DNA from: Apteryx mantelli
Lineage: Eukaryota; Chordata; Aves; Apterygiformes; Apterygidae
Direction: 5' to 3'
Assembly: GCF_036417845.1 (NCBI RefSeq)
Contig: NC_090012.1
Span: 1,054,001-1,118,000 of the forward strand
Length of the DNA: 64,000 nt
Position numbers and translations under genes: made by a program. Positions 1-19,520 of this stretch are shown in pieces (within the stretch, counting starts at the first letter, position 1; each line of letters starts with the position of its first letter). The notes beneath the pieces were generated by a model that was given only the letters and a program-made list of their open reading frames with translations, made no database searches and was not told the origin of the DNA.

Positions 1-130
1 CGAGGCGACTGAAGGGAGGGAGTGCACGCCGCGGGGGCGGGGCCACGAGGAGGCGGGGCCACTTAAGGGGCGTGGCCACTGAGGGGGCGGGGACAGTCGC
101 CCCGCCCTGCTCGGCGCCCTCCCCTCCGCG
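1..130. promoter_or_regulatory. GC-box cluster, promoter-like
   Basis: Several GC boxes (GGGGCGGGGCC, GAGGCGGGGCC, GGGGGCGGGGAC) lie within about 100 bases of CpG-rich DNA. This resembles an SP1-type promoter, but no first exon can be tied to it. It could serve the WD40 gene downstream or a gene off the left edge. Confidence 0.35.
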
Positions 131-539
131 AGAGGGCGCCGCGGCGCTGCCGCGGGGGGGGGGGAGTTTTAAAGGGGCAGGCGCCCCGTTCCTGTGCGAA
201 CCGGGGGGGCTTCCGGGGGTGCTCAGGGGAGGGGTGCGAGGGTTAAATCCCCTTTTGGGGGGCGTCAGTGCCCCCTATGCAGCAGGCAGGGTTAACCCCC
301 AGTGACCCTGGGAGTCAGCCCCCCGCTCCCCCATGCCACACACGAAATGCCAATGCTGGGGGGGCATGGAGGTGCCCCCCCCCCCCCCCCAGCAACAGGG
401 ACAGGGCTGACACATGCAAGATGGGGGACCCCCCCCCCCCGGCATCAATGCAGCAAGGAAAGGGGTCACCCCTGTCTGAGGGGGGGGCCTGGGGCAGTGC
501 CAGGCAGCCTCCCACCACACCCCTCCTTGCAAGGGGACG

Positions 540-815
540 TTGGGGGGGGGGGGGGAGGGAGACACAGGAGGGGACATGGAGGATATATGAGGGGACACAT
601 GAGGGGACACATGGGGGGACATACAGGGGATATGGGGGGGGCACATGAGGGGACTGGACGGGACACAGAGGGGGACATGAGAGCACACGGAGGGGACACA
701 CACACACAGGGGGATAAGGAGGGGACACATGGAGGATACACAAGGGGACATGGAGGAGACACATCAGGGGACTGGATGGGAGACACGAGAGGACATGGAG
801 GGGATGGGGGGGACC
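540..815. repeat. GGGGACACATG-type minisatellite
   Basis: Degenerate tandem repeats of roughly GGGGACACATGGAGG, with unit variants of about 12 to 20 bp. Apart from this array, positions 130-1060 hold G/C homopolymer runs and no convincing exon. Any upstream exons of the WD40 gene are either outside the window or not recognisable here. Confidence 0.75.
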
Positions 816-1116
816 AGGGTGGCCTCGCCGGGCCGGCCACGGCCACTGTGGCATTGCCCACTAGCGGCTGCGATGCGAAGCCACGTCCCAGGCGCGGGGG
901 ACAGTGGCCGGGGACAACCAGGGCCACCCAGGCCCGTGTCACCCTCGCCGGGCCAGGCCGCCATGACTGCACGTCGCCATGGCGACCCGGGCCCAGCCAT
1001 GGCGGTGGGGCCTGGGCCCTGCCTGAGGCCTCGGGGGGGGGGGGGGGGTCTGTGAAGCCCCTTGAGAGAAAACTGCCCGTTATCACCCCAAAAAAGGGGC
1101 CACGGCCGGCCGGGAG

Positions 1117-4100
1117 GACGGGGTGCTTTGCCTGGCCTTCTGCCGCCCGCGTGTGGGCGCCGAGCTGTGCAGCTGCGTGTTCGGCGGGTACCGGAGCGGC
1201 TGCGTCCGCGCGCTGAGCCGGCTCAGCCGCCCGCTGCCCGGGCAGCGGCTCCACCAGCGAGGCGTGGAGGCAATGTGCAGCCTCTCGGGTGGCGACGACC
1301 TCTCCCGCGGGTGCCGCGAGCGCAGCTTCTCGTGCTCCTACGGCTCGGACGAGCGCATCGTCCTGTCCAGCCTCGCGGCGCAGGGCAGCGAGCTGGCCTT
1401 GCTGCCGGTGCGCGCCATCGCCAGCACCGACGGCTGCATCCGGCACCTTCTGCTGGTCCCCGGTGCCGTCTGCGCCGTGACGGAGGAGAACCGCCTGCGG
1501 GTCTGGGGCCTCGCCGCCTCGGCGCGCGGGGAGGACTGCGGCCCCACCGCGGAGAGCCCACCCATGCACTCCTGCACCGTCACCTCCTGCGACTACTGCC
1601 CCGCGCTGCGGCTGCTGGTGACGGGCGCTGCCGATGGCTCCACCCGCCTCTGGAGCCTGGCGGGCGTCCTGGTGGTGGACTTCAGCTCCAGCCTCCGGTT
1701 CAGCCGGGTCTGCTTCGCCAGCCGCTGGGGCGACCTGCTCGTCGGCTGCAACCGCAGCATCTTTCTCATCCCCTGCTTCAAGTACCTGCCCCGCACCCAC
1801 CTCCGGGAGCTGGCCACGCGCTGGCTGCCGGACGACGCGGCTGAAGAGCCCTTGCGCTTCTTGCCCAGCTTCCTCCAGGCCTTTGAGACCGTCTCTGTGC
1901 CCGTGTACCGGCCGGAGGACAGCGGGGCCCCGTGCTACGAGGGCATGGAGGTCCTCACGCGCCACAAGCAGGTCGTCGTGGCAGAGGGCACGGCCAAAGT
2001 GCGAGGCGGCACCAAGGCAGCGGCCGGTCCCCAAGCCGCCCCGGAGCGGGCTGCGAGCACCGCGGCGCCCAGCGCCGGCCCTGCCCCGCGCCCCAGGCGG
2101 CCGGTGCCACCCCAGCGGGCGCTGAGACGGCGAGCAGAGCCCGTGGGCAGCGAGCGTCCCCCGGAGGAGCTGGCGCGGCTGCTGGAGGAATACCTGCTCC
2201 GCGGGCTGCGCTGGCCCATCGCGCCCGACGGCCTCGTCCCCAACTCGGTTGTCCGCACCTGCCTCTGGCCTGGCGGGACCCCTGACCGCGAGAGGAGCTC
2301 CGTCCAGAAGGGGCTGCCCGGGAGGAAGCGGGTGAAGGTCCGGGCATCCCTGCTGCCCCTGCCGAAGGCGCCGGCGAAGCGCGAGGCCGGGCAGCCACGG
2401 GGGGAGACGCTGCCCTTCCCGGAGGCGGGGGCACCCCCCCCCGGGACCTGCTGGCTGAAATCGCCAGCCAGAACTGGCTGCTCCACAAGCCGGAGAGCAT
2501 CAGCCTGGAGGGGGTCGTGCGGGGCATCCTGGGGCAGATGGAGGCCGCGCCGCCCTCCGTCTACACCCTGTGCACCGCCGCGCTGGCGCGGATCACCGAG
2601 AGCTACGTCCCGCCGCCCGTTCTGCAGGCGGAGGCCTACAGCACCCTCTTGCCGCAGACCACCGGCCCCTGGGCGCGGAGGCGGCGCGCCACCCGGCAGG
2701 CGCTGGGCAGCACGGCCCTGCTCACCCGGTGGGACCTGCCGCCGCTCGCCCGCGCCCTGATGGACAAGGAGGAGAAGGTGCGGGACCTGGCGCGCTCCCT
2801 GCTCCGCTCCGTCGCCGGCATCGCCGACAAGGCCGCGCTCAGGGAGGCCGTGCAGGGGCCGTCGGCATCCGCCCCCAGGGAGGACGCGCGAGTGCCCCCC
2901 CCGGCCCTGCAAGCCCCCCAGCGACGCGCTGCTCCGCGCCCCCCATGGGTGTCCGTTCTCCCGCTCCAGGCAGACGTCGGTCAGCGGGGAGCTTGCACCC
3001 AGGGCGATCGCCCCGCCGGAGCCGGGCGCGGAGGGGGTGAGCATGGTGGCCGCCGGCCCCGCGGAGCTGGATGCGCTGCTGCAGGCAGTGGAGGAGCGCC
3101 TGACATCCACCCTGTCCCTGGTGGAGGAGCAGTCGCGGAGCAGCCCGGACACGGAGCCCAGGGAGTCCCCGGAGCTGCCCGCGGAGCTGGGGGGCACCGG
3201 GCAGGCGACGCCGCGGGGACCCGCGCAGGAGGCCGGGCTGAGGAAGAGGAGGATGGCAGGCAGAGGTGAGGCACGAGGAGCTGCCCCTCGCCCCACCGGC
3301 TGGACGCTCCCCGGGCAGCACCCCAAGCTCCTTGGGCGAGGAGGGGATGTAAAATGAGTGTTTTCCCCCCAGATTTGCACCCATCACGGCCGCCCCCAGC
3401 GCCATCCCCCTCTTCCCTCCCAGGCCTGGCCGAGGTGCCCAGGGCGAAGCACCCCCAGGCGCAGCAGAGGCTGCCCAAACTCAGCACCAGGACACGGCCC
3501 CCCGCGGCCCCCTCCCCGCTCCGGCCAGTGCCCAGTGGCACGCTGGCACGCAGGACTCCGGCACGGCTGCAGCCGGGGGCCCTTCTGCCCGCGGCGGGCC
3601 AGGCAGTGCCCCGTGGGGCGGCCGCACCGGAGGCGGCGCGGGGAGCCGGCGTGCGGAGGGAGCCTGCCGGAGAGCGGCTGCAGGCCCCCTGGGCTCCCAG
3701 CCCCGAGCGCGCAGCGAGGCCTCGGCAGTCCTGCTCCGGAGAAAGCCCACGGGGGTGCGGCTGCGAGAAAAGCCTGCGGGGACCCCAGGGCAGGGACGGG
3801 CCCCGGAGACCCCCTTGCGGAGACGGTCCCCATGGACCCCGCTGCAAAGGGACTCGCCGGGGGCCCCGCCGCAGCCGAACACTGCCAACTGCGTCGACCC
3901 GCGGCAGTGCTACGGCTCGGAGGCCGGCCAGTGGCGCAACGACCTCTGCAAGCTGCTCGGCCTGCGCACGATCCCCTCGGCCGAGGAGCAGCGGGTGATG
4001 GAGGAGCTGGTGGCCTTGGCCGGTGAGGCCCTGGCCGGGGACAGCGCGGCCTGGAGCCTGCTGAGATCCTGTGGCGACCTCCTCGTCCAGCTGCAGAAGA

Positions 4101-5355
4101 GATGCTCCCGCAAGGGCCGGGCCAGGCGCACACGCATCCCGCACCGGCACCCAGCAGCTGCTGGAGCTCGCCGAGGGACAGGGCCCGGGGACGCAGCCCG
4201 GCCTGGCGGAGGCTGCGCCGGGCGAGGGGCCCTGGCGGATGCTCGAGGCCCTGCTGCATCGCCTGGCGGAGCCCCGGGAGCTGCCGGAGGCCGCCGAGCT
4301 GCCGGGCTGGCTCCAGGCTCTGCACCCCGGAGCAGCGCCGGGAGCTGCGGGCCCTGCTGGCTGCGGCTGCCAGCGTGGCGGCCGAGGAGGACGAGGAGCT
4401 GGGCGAAGCCCTGGCGCTCTGCACCCGCCTGGCGGAGCCCCGGCAGCCCGAGCCAGACGCCTCCGTCATCCGGGAGCTGGCGGACACGCACCGGCGCTAC
4501 GCCAGGCGGGCGGCCGGAGCCGGCGGCTGCGAGCCCGCCATCGGGGCTGACGCGCTGCTGGCCTGCATCGAAGCCCGGCTGCAGGTCTCTTGGGGACGGC
4601 CGCCACTGCGCCCAGGTGACGCCAGGACACAGCGGGAGAGGGAGCCCATGGGAAAGGCTCAGCCACTGTGGCCCCGGCCGGCGAGGGCCAAGCAGCCGGC
4701 AGAGAGCTGGCTGGCCCTGCCGGAGGGGGGCCCGTGGCCTCCGGTCCCCAAAGCCCTGCAGATGACAGTGCTGGAGAAGGCAGCTGCGATGCACAAGGAG
4801 AGATGGGCTGACGCAATCAGCTTGTCCCCGGCCAGGCTGGGCCAGATGCAGCGCCGCAGGCACCAGGAGCCCCAGCCTGGTCTCTGGCGAGACAGGAAAG
4901 CGGAAGAGAGCAGCATGGACAAGCTCCTGGCGCTGCACCAAGTGCTGATGGAGTTCCGGGACTGCCACGGGGCCAACTTGGAGGCCTGGCAAGAGGCGCT
5001 GACCCACCTGCTGCAGCTCTACCGGCTGCAGTGCCCCCGCATCCGCTGCATCTTCCAGTACCTGCTGGCAGGCGAATCGACCCACGTCCTCTACGTCTCC
5101 GGCAAGGCCGAGCGGCCGGGGAAGGAGCCGGGGGTGCCGGGAGAGCGGGTCCTGTGCCAGGTGCTGCACCCCGCCGGGCCGCAGCAGGCTGGGCCACCGG
5201 CCTTCTGCCACGTGGCACCGCTGAGCTACCGCAACAACATCCACGTGGCCCAGCCCTGGGGGGAGGCCGTCTTCGGGGCCCTGGCGCTCCAGTGGTACTC
5301 GGAGTGTCCCCCGGAGCTGGGCACGCTGCCCCCACTGCACCTCACCTTGGACTGA
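1117..5355 (+). CDS. WD40-repeat protein, WDR87/WDR97-like, 3' part, frame-disrupted
   Basis: The first long exon (about 1117-2850) opens in mid-domain with no ATG: an in-frame TGA lies at 1063 and an AG precedes 1117. The gene is therefore N-terminally incomplete here. It encodes WD-type blades (for example VTGAADGSTRLWSLAG, around 1620-1665), then a basic linker and a helical region (DLLAEIASQNWLLHKPES). A second exon spans about 2970-3265, ending at a GTGAGG donor. A third starts at 3373 or 3424 and runs to the TGA at 5353-5355, with a well-conserved-looking C-terminus (HLLQLYRLQCPRIRCIF). Continuity needs frame switches at the C9 run 2434-2442, somewhere in 3430-3750, near 4130 and near 4325. 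These could be assembly errors in GC-rich DNA, missed micro-introns, or decay. The family guess (large WD40 proteins with helical tails, linked to cilia and testis) rests on architecture and on WDR87 lying on 19q13 in mammals. WDR97 is the alternative. Confidence 0.55.
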
Positions 5356-5448
5356 GAGCCCCAAGGATGAGCACCGAGCCCGGCATGCTCCGGCTGTCCT
5401 CGTGCCGCGCTGGGGACCGCAGCCTGCCCGCTCGCTGGGCATCTTGCA

Positions 5449-5454
5449 ATAAAA
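5449..5454 (+). terminator. Poly(A) signal of the WD40 gene
   Basis: AATAAA lies 94 bases after the stop at 5355 and is followed by a GT-rich stretch (TGGTGTTGCG). It gives this gene a very short 3' UTR and supports transcription of the locus on the plus strand. Confidence 0.7.
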
Positions 5455-5683
5455 CTGGTGTTGCGCCCCAGCGATGCTGTGCTGCTCTGGGTCGCGTCTC
5501 CGTGAGCCCTGGTCCCCCCTGCCACATCTGGCACGTCCTTATCCACGCGCCTCTTCCTCCCTCCGCCACGCAGGGATCTGGGATTTGGGGATCGGGGATC
5601 GACCCACAGGTGCCTCAGCAGTGGCTTTAATCCACAGGGCTCTGAGGGCTGGGGAAGGGGATCTGCCCCACGGGAGGCGCTGG

Positions 5684-5810
5684 CTTCGCTGGGCATCCTG
5701 CCCCACCAAGCCGCCCCTCAGGGCTGCCCGGCCCCAGCACCGCTGGCATCCTGCCCCACCAAGCCGCCCCTCAGGGCTGCCCAGCCCCAGCACCGCTGGG
5801 TGTCCTGCTG
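5684..5810. repeat. Two-copy tandem repeat, about 55 bp
   Basis: A unit beginning GGCATCCTGCCCCACCAAGC is present twice, with a third partial copy, in the DNA between the WD40 gene and MAP3K10. No gene is seen between 5475 and 8190. Confidence 0.7.
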
Positions 5811-6348
5811 TCCTGCCCCACAGCCGGGGGGAAGCAGGGGGTGCCCAGCCCCGGGTAATCTCATACTTACATAAAGTGCCCTGTAATCCTCTTGCAGCCT
5901 GGCTACGCGTGGCCTGGGGGGGGCTGGTGGTGGCATGGGAAAATTCATGGAAACCTCGGCAAGGGGGGGATCCCTTTTGCCCCCCACCTGCAGCCCATCC
6001 CCATGTCCATCCCCACGCGATGCCTCCAACGAGCCCCCCCCCCCCCCAGCACCGTGCTCACTGCCTGCGCTGTGGGGTCCCGGGGCTCTGGGCAGGGTCC
6101 CTGCACTGTGCCCTTCCCGCCGTGCCTCCGCTCCGTGGCGCGGGGGTCCCGGCAGCCCCCGGCCCCGCAGGCGCCCGCTGCCGGTGCCTGGGTGTCTGCG
6201 GGCCCCCCCGGCCGTGCTCGGCGCCCGGCTCCGCGGACACAAAACGCCCATTGTGCGCCGCTCGGGAAACCCTCCAAGCACCTGCCCTCGCCTCCGCGCC
6301 CAGCATCAGCTGCGCCGTCCCGGGGGAGCAGCGGCGACGCTCGCCCCA

Positions 6349-6367
6349 ACTACATTTCCCGGCGTGC
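6349..6367 (+). promoter_or_regulatory. ZNF143/THAP11-like (SBS) motif
   Basis: ACTACATTTCCCGGCGTGC closely matches the established ZNF143-associated consensus ACTACAATTCCCAGCATGC. It lies in a CpG-rich stretch about 1.8 kb upstream of the MAP3K10 ATG. Use by MAP3K10 is inferred. Confidence 0.55.
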
Positions 6368-6479
6368 AGCACCCACGGCACGGCGGGGGCAGAGGCCTGG
6401 GGCCACACGCAGGCCAAGAGCCCCCCTAGGCCCGTTTCCCCCCCCGCCGCGCGAGCCTCTCCGCTGGCCGCGGGGAAAT

Positions 6480-7180
6480 AATCCTGTAATAATCTCCTCG
6501 CACGGCCTCGCTGCTGGCGTGGGAGCCCGGCGATGCTCCGGCGGCGGCAGATGTTGCAGATGGGCCCGGGGAGCCAGGGCAGGGCCGGGGTCCGGCGGAC
6601 ACGCAGCACCGTGCACCCGGCACCGCGGGGTCCCCATCCCGGGGGCGACGCGGGAGCAAGCCGTCATCCATCCCCACGGGCCGGGAGTGGCAGCAGGCGC
6701 CGGGGCCCCCTGCAATAAGAGGGATGGGGATACCTTAAATAAAAGCCCCCCCCGGCGGCAGAGGCGCCTCGCCATGGCGGGGGGGCTGCAAAGGGCAGGG
6801 CGGGGAGAGGGTCCCCGCCGCCCCCGCCGCCGCGGACTACAAGTCCCAGGCTGCAGCGGGGCCCCCCCGGCCGGCCCGGCCCCCCCGGCCCCGCTGACAG
6901 CTCCGCGCCGGCCCCGCACCCGCCGAGCGGGGGATGCGCCCCCGGCCCGGCCAGCGCCCCGGCGCCGGTGACAGCCCCGCGGCAGCGCAGGGCGCGGCGC
7001 CCGGCCGGCCCCGCCACCGGCACCGGCACCGGCAGCGGCACCGGCACCGGGGCCGGGCGGGGATGCCCGGCGCCGTCCCCCCGCCGCACCGAGCCGGCAC
7101 GGCCCGGGGGGCCGCCGGGCAAGGCGGGCGCTGAGCGGGGCACGAGGAGCCGCCGGGGCCGGGCCGGGCCGAGCCGCGCC
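6480..7180 (+). promoter_or_regulatory. MAP3K10: CpG-island promoter region of MAP3K10
   Basis: A dense CpG/GC block holds a second ZNF143-like site at 6836-6854 (ACTACAAGTCCCAGGCTGC) and an A/T-rich CTTAAATAAAAG near 6733. It is the only plausible promoter region between the WD40 gene and the MAP3K10 start. The exact transcription start cannot be fixed by eye. Confidence 0.5.
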
Positions 7181-7270
7181 GTACCGGACCGAACCGAACC
7201 GAAGCGAGCCGTACCGAGCCGAGCAGAGCCGTGCAGAGCCGTGCCGAGCCGTACCGGGCCGTACCGGGCC
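7171..7270. repeat. 10-bp tandem repeat (GCCGTACCGA type)
   Basis: Ten consecutive 10-bp units of the form GNNCCGNGCC (GTACCGAGCC, GAGCAGAGCC, GTACCGGGCC and so on) run without a break, directly downstream of the promoter-like block and possibly inside the MAP3K10 5' UTR. Confidence 0.85.
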
Positions 7271-7507
7271 GCGCCGCCCCGATGCCGGCGGCGGCTGCGC
7301 CCCAGCGGCGCGGCGGAGCCCGGGCCGTGCCAGGCAGCGCCGCGCCCCGCGGGCACCGGAGCCGCGCCTGAGCCGCGGCCGCGCACGGCGGCAGCACCGC
7401 CGGGGCCCGGGGCTCGCGGCTCGGCTCGGCTCGGGGGTGCCCCGGCCCCGGGGACGCCGGAGGCGGCCTCGCCGCTGAGCAGAGCCCCGGCGCCGCGGAC
7501 TGAGAGC

Positions 7508-7950
7508 TGCTGCCGGGGACGGCGGCTGCAAGGGACCCCGGTCTGTGCTCACCGGCTGCAAGGGACCCAAAGGACCCCGCTCCGCATCCACCGGCTGCAA
7601 GGAACCCCCAGTCTGCGCTCATCGGCTGCAAGGGACCCAAAGGACCCCGCTCTGCATCCACCTGCTGCAAGAGACCCCTGGTCTGCGCTCATCAGCTGCA
7701 AGGGACCCCCGGTCTGTGCTCATCGGCTGCAAGGGACCCCCAGTCTGCGTTCCCCAGCTTCAGGAGACCCTGGCTGCGCTCCCCGGCTGCAAGGGACCCC
7801 CAGGCACGCTCCTCAGCTGCAAGGGACCCAAGGGACCCCCAGGCACGCTCCCCGGCTACAAGGACCAAAGGGACCCTGCTCCTCGCTCCCTGGCTGCGAG
7901 GGACCCAAGGGACCCCCAGGTGCGCCCTTTGGCTGCAAGGGACCCCGGCC
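7508..7950. repeat. CGGCTGCAAGGGACCC minisatellite upstream of MAP3K10
   Basis: The core CGGCTGCAAGGGACCC recurs about 15 times at irregular 25 to 40 bp spacing, ending about 240 bp before the MAP3K10 ATG. It contains no plausible conserved coding sequence and may be transcribed as 5' UTR. Confidence 0.85.
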
Positions 7951-8172
7951 CCACTGCCCCGGGCCGCGCTCGCTGGCCCGGCACAGCTCTTGCCCTCCTC
8001 TCGAGCCCACCCCACTGCTGCGTGTCCCCCCCCTGAGCCCCCCGGGACCATGCAGGCCAGGGGGGACAAGGTGCGGAGCCGGGGCCCTTGGCGCGCGGCT
8101 GCCCAGCAGGGCCGGGGCCCCCGGGGCCCGGCGGGCGTGAGGAGCACGTGCCGGCGGGTCCTGGCGCGCTGA

Positions 8173-13953
<5,781 letters not shown>

Positions 13954-14329
13954 CCCGCGTCCACGGGCCGCGGTGCCGATGGGTCCCGGCACCGGCTGCA
14001 GCACCGACATCTCCCACGGACCCGGTACTGGCATCGACGGGTCCGCGGCATCGGCATCAGTGGGTCCACAACACCAGCTCTGGCACCGATGGGTCCTACG
14101 GCACCGGCCGCAGCACCCACGTCTCCCGCTGACCTGGTACCAGCCCCCCCGAGCGGCAATGACCAGTCCCCCGTCACGGCACCGAAGGGTCCCACGGCAC
14201 CGGCGCTGGCTCCGGCACCGATGGATCCTGCCGGCCTGGACCCAGCAGGGACCAGGGCCCAGGGGCTGGCGGAGCCCGTGACCCTGGCACCGACGGGTCC
14301 CGCGACACCGGTACCAGGAGTGTGTCTGG

Positions 14330-14450
14330 CCAGGAGGTGCCAGTGCGGGCAGGATTTTGGGGGGGGGGGGGGGGGCGCTTGGGGGAGACCCCCAGGCATG
14401 TGTAAATCTGTTGTGATGTTTGTATAAAAAAAAAAGAAAAAAAACCCCTA
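14330..14450 (+). other. MAP3K10: Likely 3' end of the MAP3K10 transcript
   Basis: A G run is followed by TGTAAATCTGTTGTGATGTT and TTGTATAAAA with an A-rich tract. No perfect AATAAA is present; TATAAA at about 14424 is a possible variant signal. The 430 bases from here to TTC9B (14450-14880) are C-rich and hold no gene I can see. Confidence 0.4.
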
Positions 14451-15115
14451 AACCTTGCTGTGAGCCAGCACGATTCCTGTGGGGCAGGAGGTGGGGGGGT
14501 CTCACCATGGCCACGAGGAGCCCCCCCCCCCCCCCAGCAAGGGGGTCCCACAGCCTAGTAGGGCAGGAGAGGGACACCAGGCCCTGGACACCTGGGCTCT
14601 TCCCCCGCCCGAGCAAGGGTCCCCGGTGCCCTTTGGGGACCGTGGTTTGCACCCCCCCATGCACCCCCAAGTCCCAGGGACCCCCCAGGGCAGAGACCCC
14701 CTGTGCCCCCCCAACCTGCCCCTAAATCCAGGCCTTCCGCACCCCCACAGCATCCCCCAGCCCTGGGTGCCCCCCTTGCCCCCCCACCCCCAGCTGCACC
14801 CCCCAGACCCCCTCTGGGTCCTTTCCAACCCCCCCCCAGCCTCGACCCCCCCCCCCTCGCCCCAAGGAACGGGCCGGGCAGGAGGAAACCGATAGTTTTA
14901 TATAGCGTCCGCGGCTCGGGGATGGGGCGAAAGGGAGCCGGGGCAGGAATCAGCACCAGCGACCGGGGCCACGGGGGACCCGGAAGCGTCCCCCCGGCCC
15001 CCGCCGGGCCACGGCCACCCAGGGGTGCAGGCGGCCGGCCGGAGCCTGCCGGGGGTGCGCGGGGGGCCGGGGAGGGGGGTCCCGGCCGGGCCGGGCAGGA
15101 TGCGGCCCCCGGGCG

Positions 15116-17324
<2,209 letters not shown>

Positions 17325-17330
<6 letters not shown>

Positions 17331-17345
17331 TGTGGGAATATCCCG
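17325..17345 (-). promoter_or_regulatory. TTC9B: ZNF143-like motif at the TTC9B start
   Basis: GCATTGTGGGAATATCCCG overlaps the TTC9B initiator ATG region. The minus-strand reading TTCCCACAATGC matches the 3' half of the ZNF143 consensus. Between here and 17670 lies C-rich sequence with no gene visible, presumably the TTC9B promoter and 5' UTR plus the CCNP 3' flank. Confidence 0.4.
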
Positions 17346-17674
17346 CCGCACCGCTGCAGAGGGCGCAGGCGGCCGGCACGAGCCCCCCCGGGGCAGCAGG
17401 TCCTGCCTGGCCCGGGAACGGGGCTTTGCTTGGGGGGGGGGGGGGGGTGCAGAGTGGGGCACCCCCCTCCTGGGCCCCCATGGTGCCCCCCACCAGGAAC
17501 CCCCTCCCCGGGGCACCCCCAATCTGTGGGGCTCAGGGGGGACGTGTGCAGGGGGGGGGATGTTGCAATGCAAGAGGGGGACGAATCCAGCCCCCCCCAG
17601 GGCACCCTGCAGCTCAGGGGAGAGGCACCGGTTTGGGCCCCACCTTGCACAGCACTTTTGGGGCTAAAAGACTC

Positions 17675-17680
17675 TTTATT
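17675..17680 (-). terminator. CCNP: Poly(A) signal of CCNP
   Basis: TTTATT on the plus strand reads AATAAA on the minus strand, about 45 bases past the CCNP stop codon at 17724-17726. Confidence 0.75.
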
Positions 17681-17723
17681 GGACAAAAGCATGCAGTGCG
17701 CCCCTCTCCCCCCCCCCCCCCCG

Positions 17724-18987
<1,264 letters not shown>

Positions 18988-19510
18988 CTCCCGCGGGGCC
19001 CCTGGGGCAGCACAGGGGTCAGGCGGGGCCGGGACCCCCGTGCAGGGGGCCCTGGCATCCGGACCCCCCCCCACCCGGGGGCCCCCCCTCCATGCGTGCC
19101 TCTCAGGGGTCCGGGGCTCTCCGCAGCCTCCCTGGGCTCCAGCGTTGCCTCCGGTACCAGCCCAGGCTGGGGCACCGCGAGCCGGTGGCCCCTGCCCCGT
19201 CGCACGGCCTCCCCGGGGCACCCGCACCCAGCAGCGACCGCGGCCGCAGCCCAGGACGCCTGGGCCCCCCGGGGCTGCCGCCAGGGAGCTTCACAGCTCA
19301 CGGCCAGGGACGGGTTTCCCCAGCACAGCCCAAACTGCCCAGAGAAGGGCAGGAAGCAACTCCCCCCCCCCCCCCATGAGGCTAATTAAAGCCTCGTTAG
19401 TGGGGGCAGCTGGGGCCAGCACAGCCCATCAGCCCCGAGCAGCTGGACCCCAGCCCCCACCACAACCAGGGGCAGGGGAAGGAGGAAAACAGCCCAGTTC
19501 CTCCAAAAAA
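18988..19510. other. CCNP 5' flank / AKT2 3' flank
   Basis: GC-rich sequence lies between the CCNP start and the AKT2 poly(A) signal. The minus strand is open from about 19227 into the CCNP first exon but has no recognisable conserved peptide. It may hold the CCNP promoter or a missing first exon. No other gene is seen. Confidence 0.4.
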
Positions 19511-19514
19511 ACAC

Positions 19515-19520
19515 TTTATT
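19515..19520 (-). terminator. AKT2: Poly(A) signal of AKT2
   Basis: TTTATT on the plus strand reads AATAAA on the minus strand. It is the distal signal and implies an AKT2 3' UTR of about 2.5 kb (19515-22015). That UTR contains an A-rich patch at 21703-21740 and no convincing competing ORF. Confidence 0.7.

Noticed and set aside
466-2034. Minus-strand ORF of over 500 codons opposite the WD40 gene
   Set aside because: It is an antisense shadow of GC-rich coding DNA, low in hydrophobic core residues, with no recognisable domain. The plus strand shows WD40 motifs.
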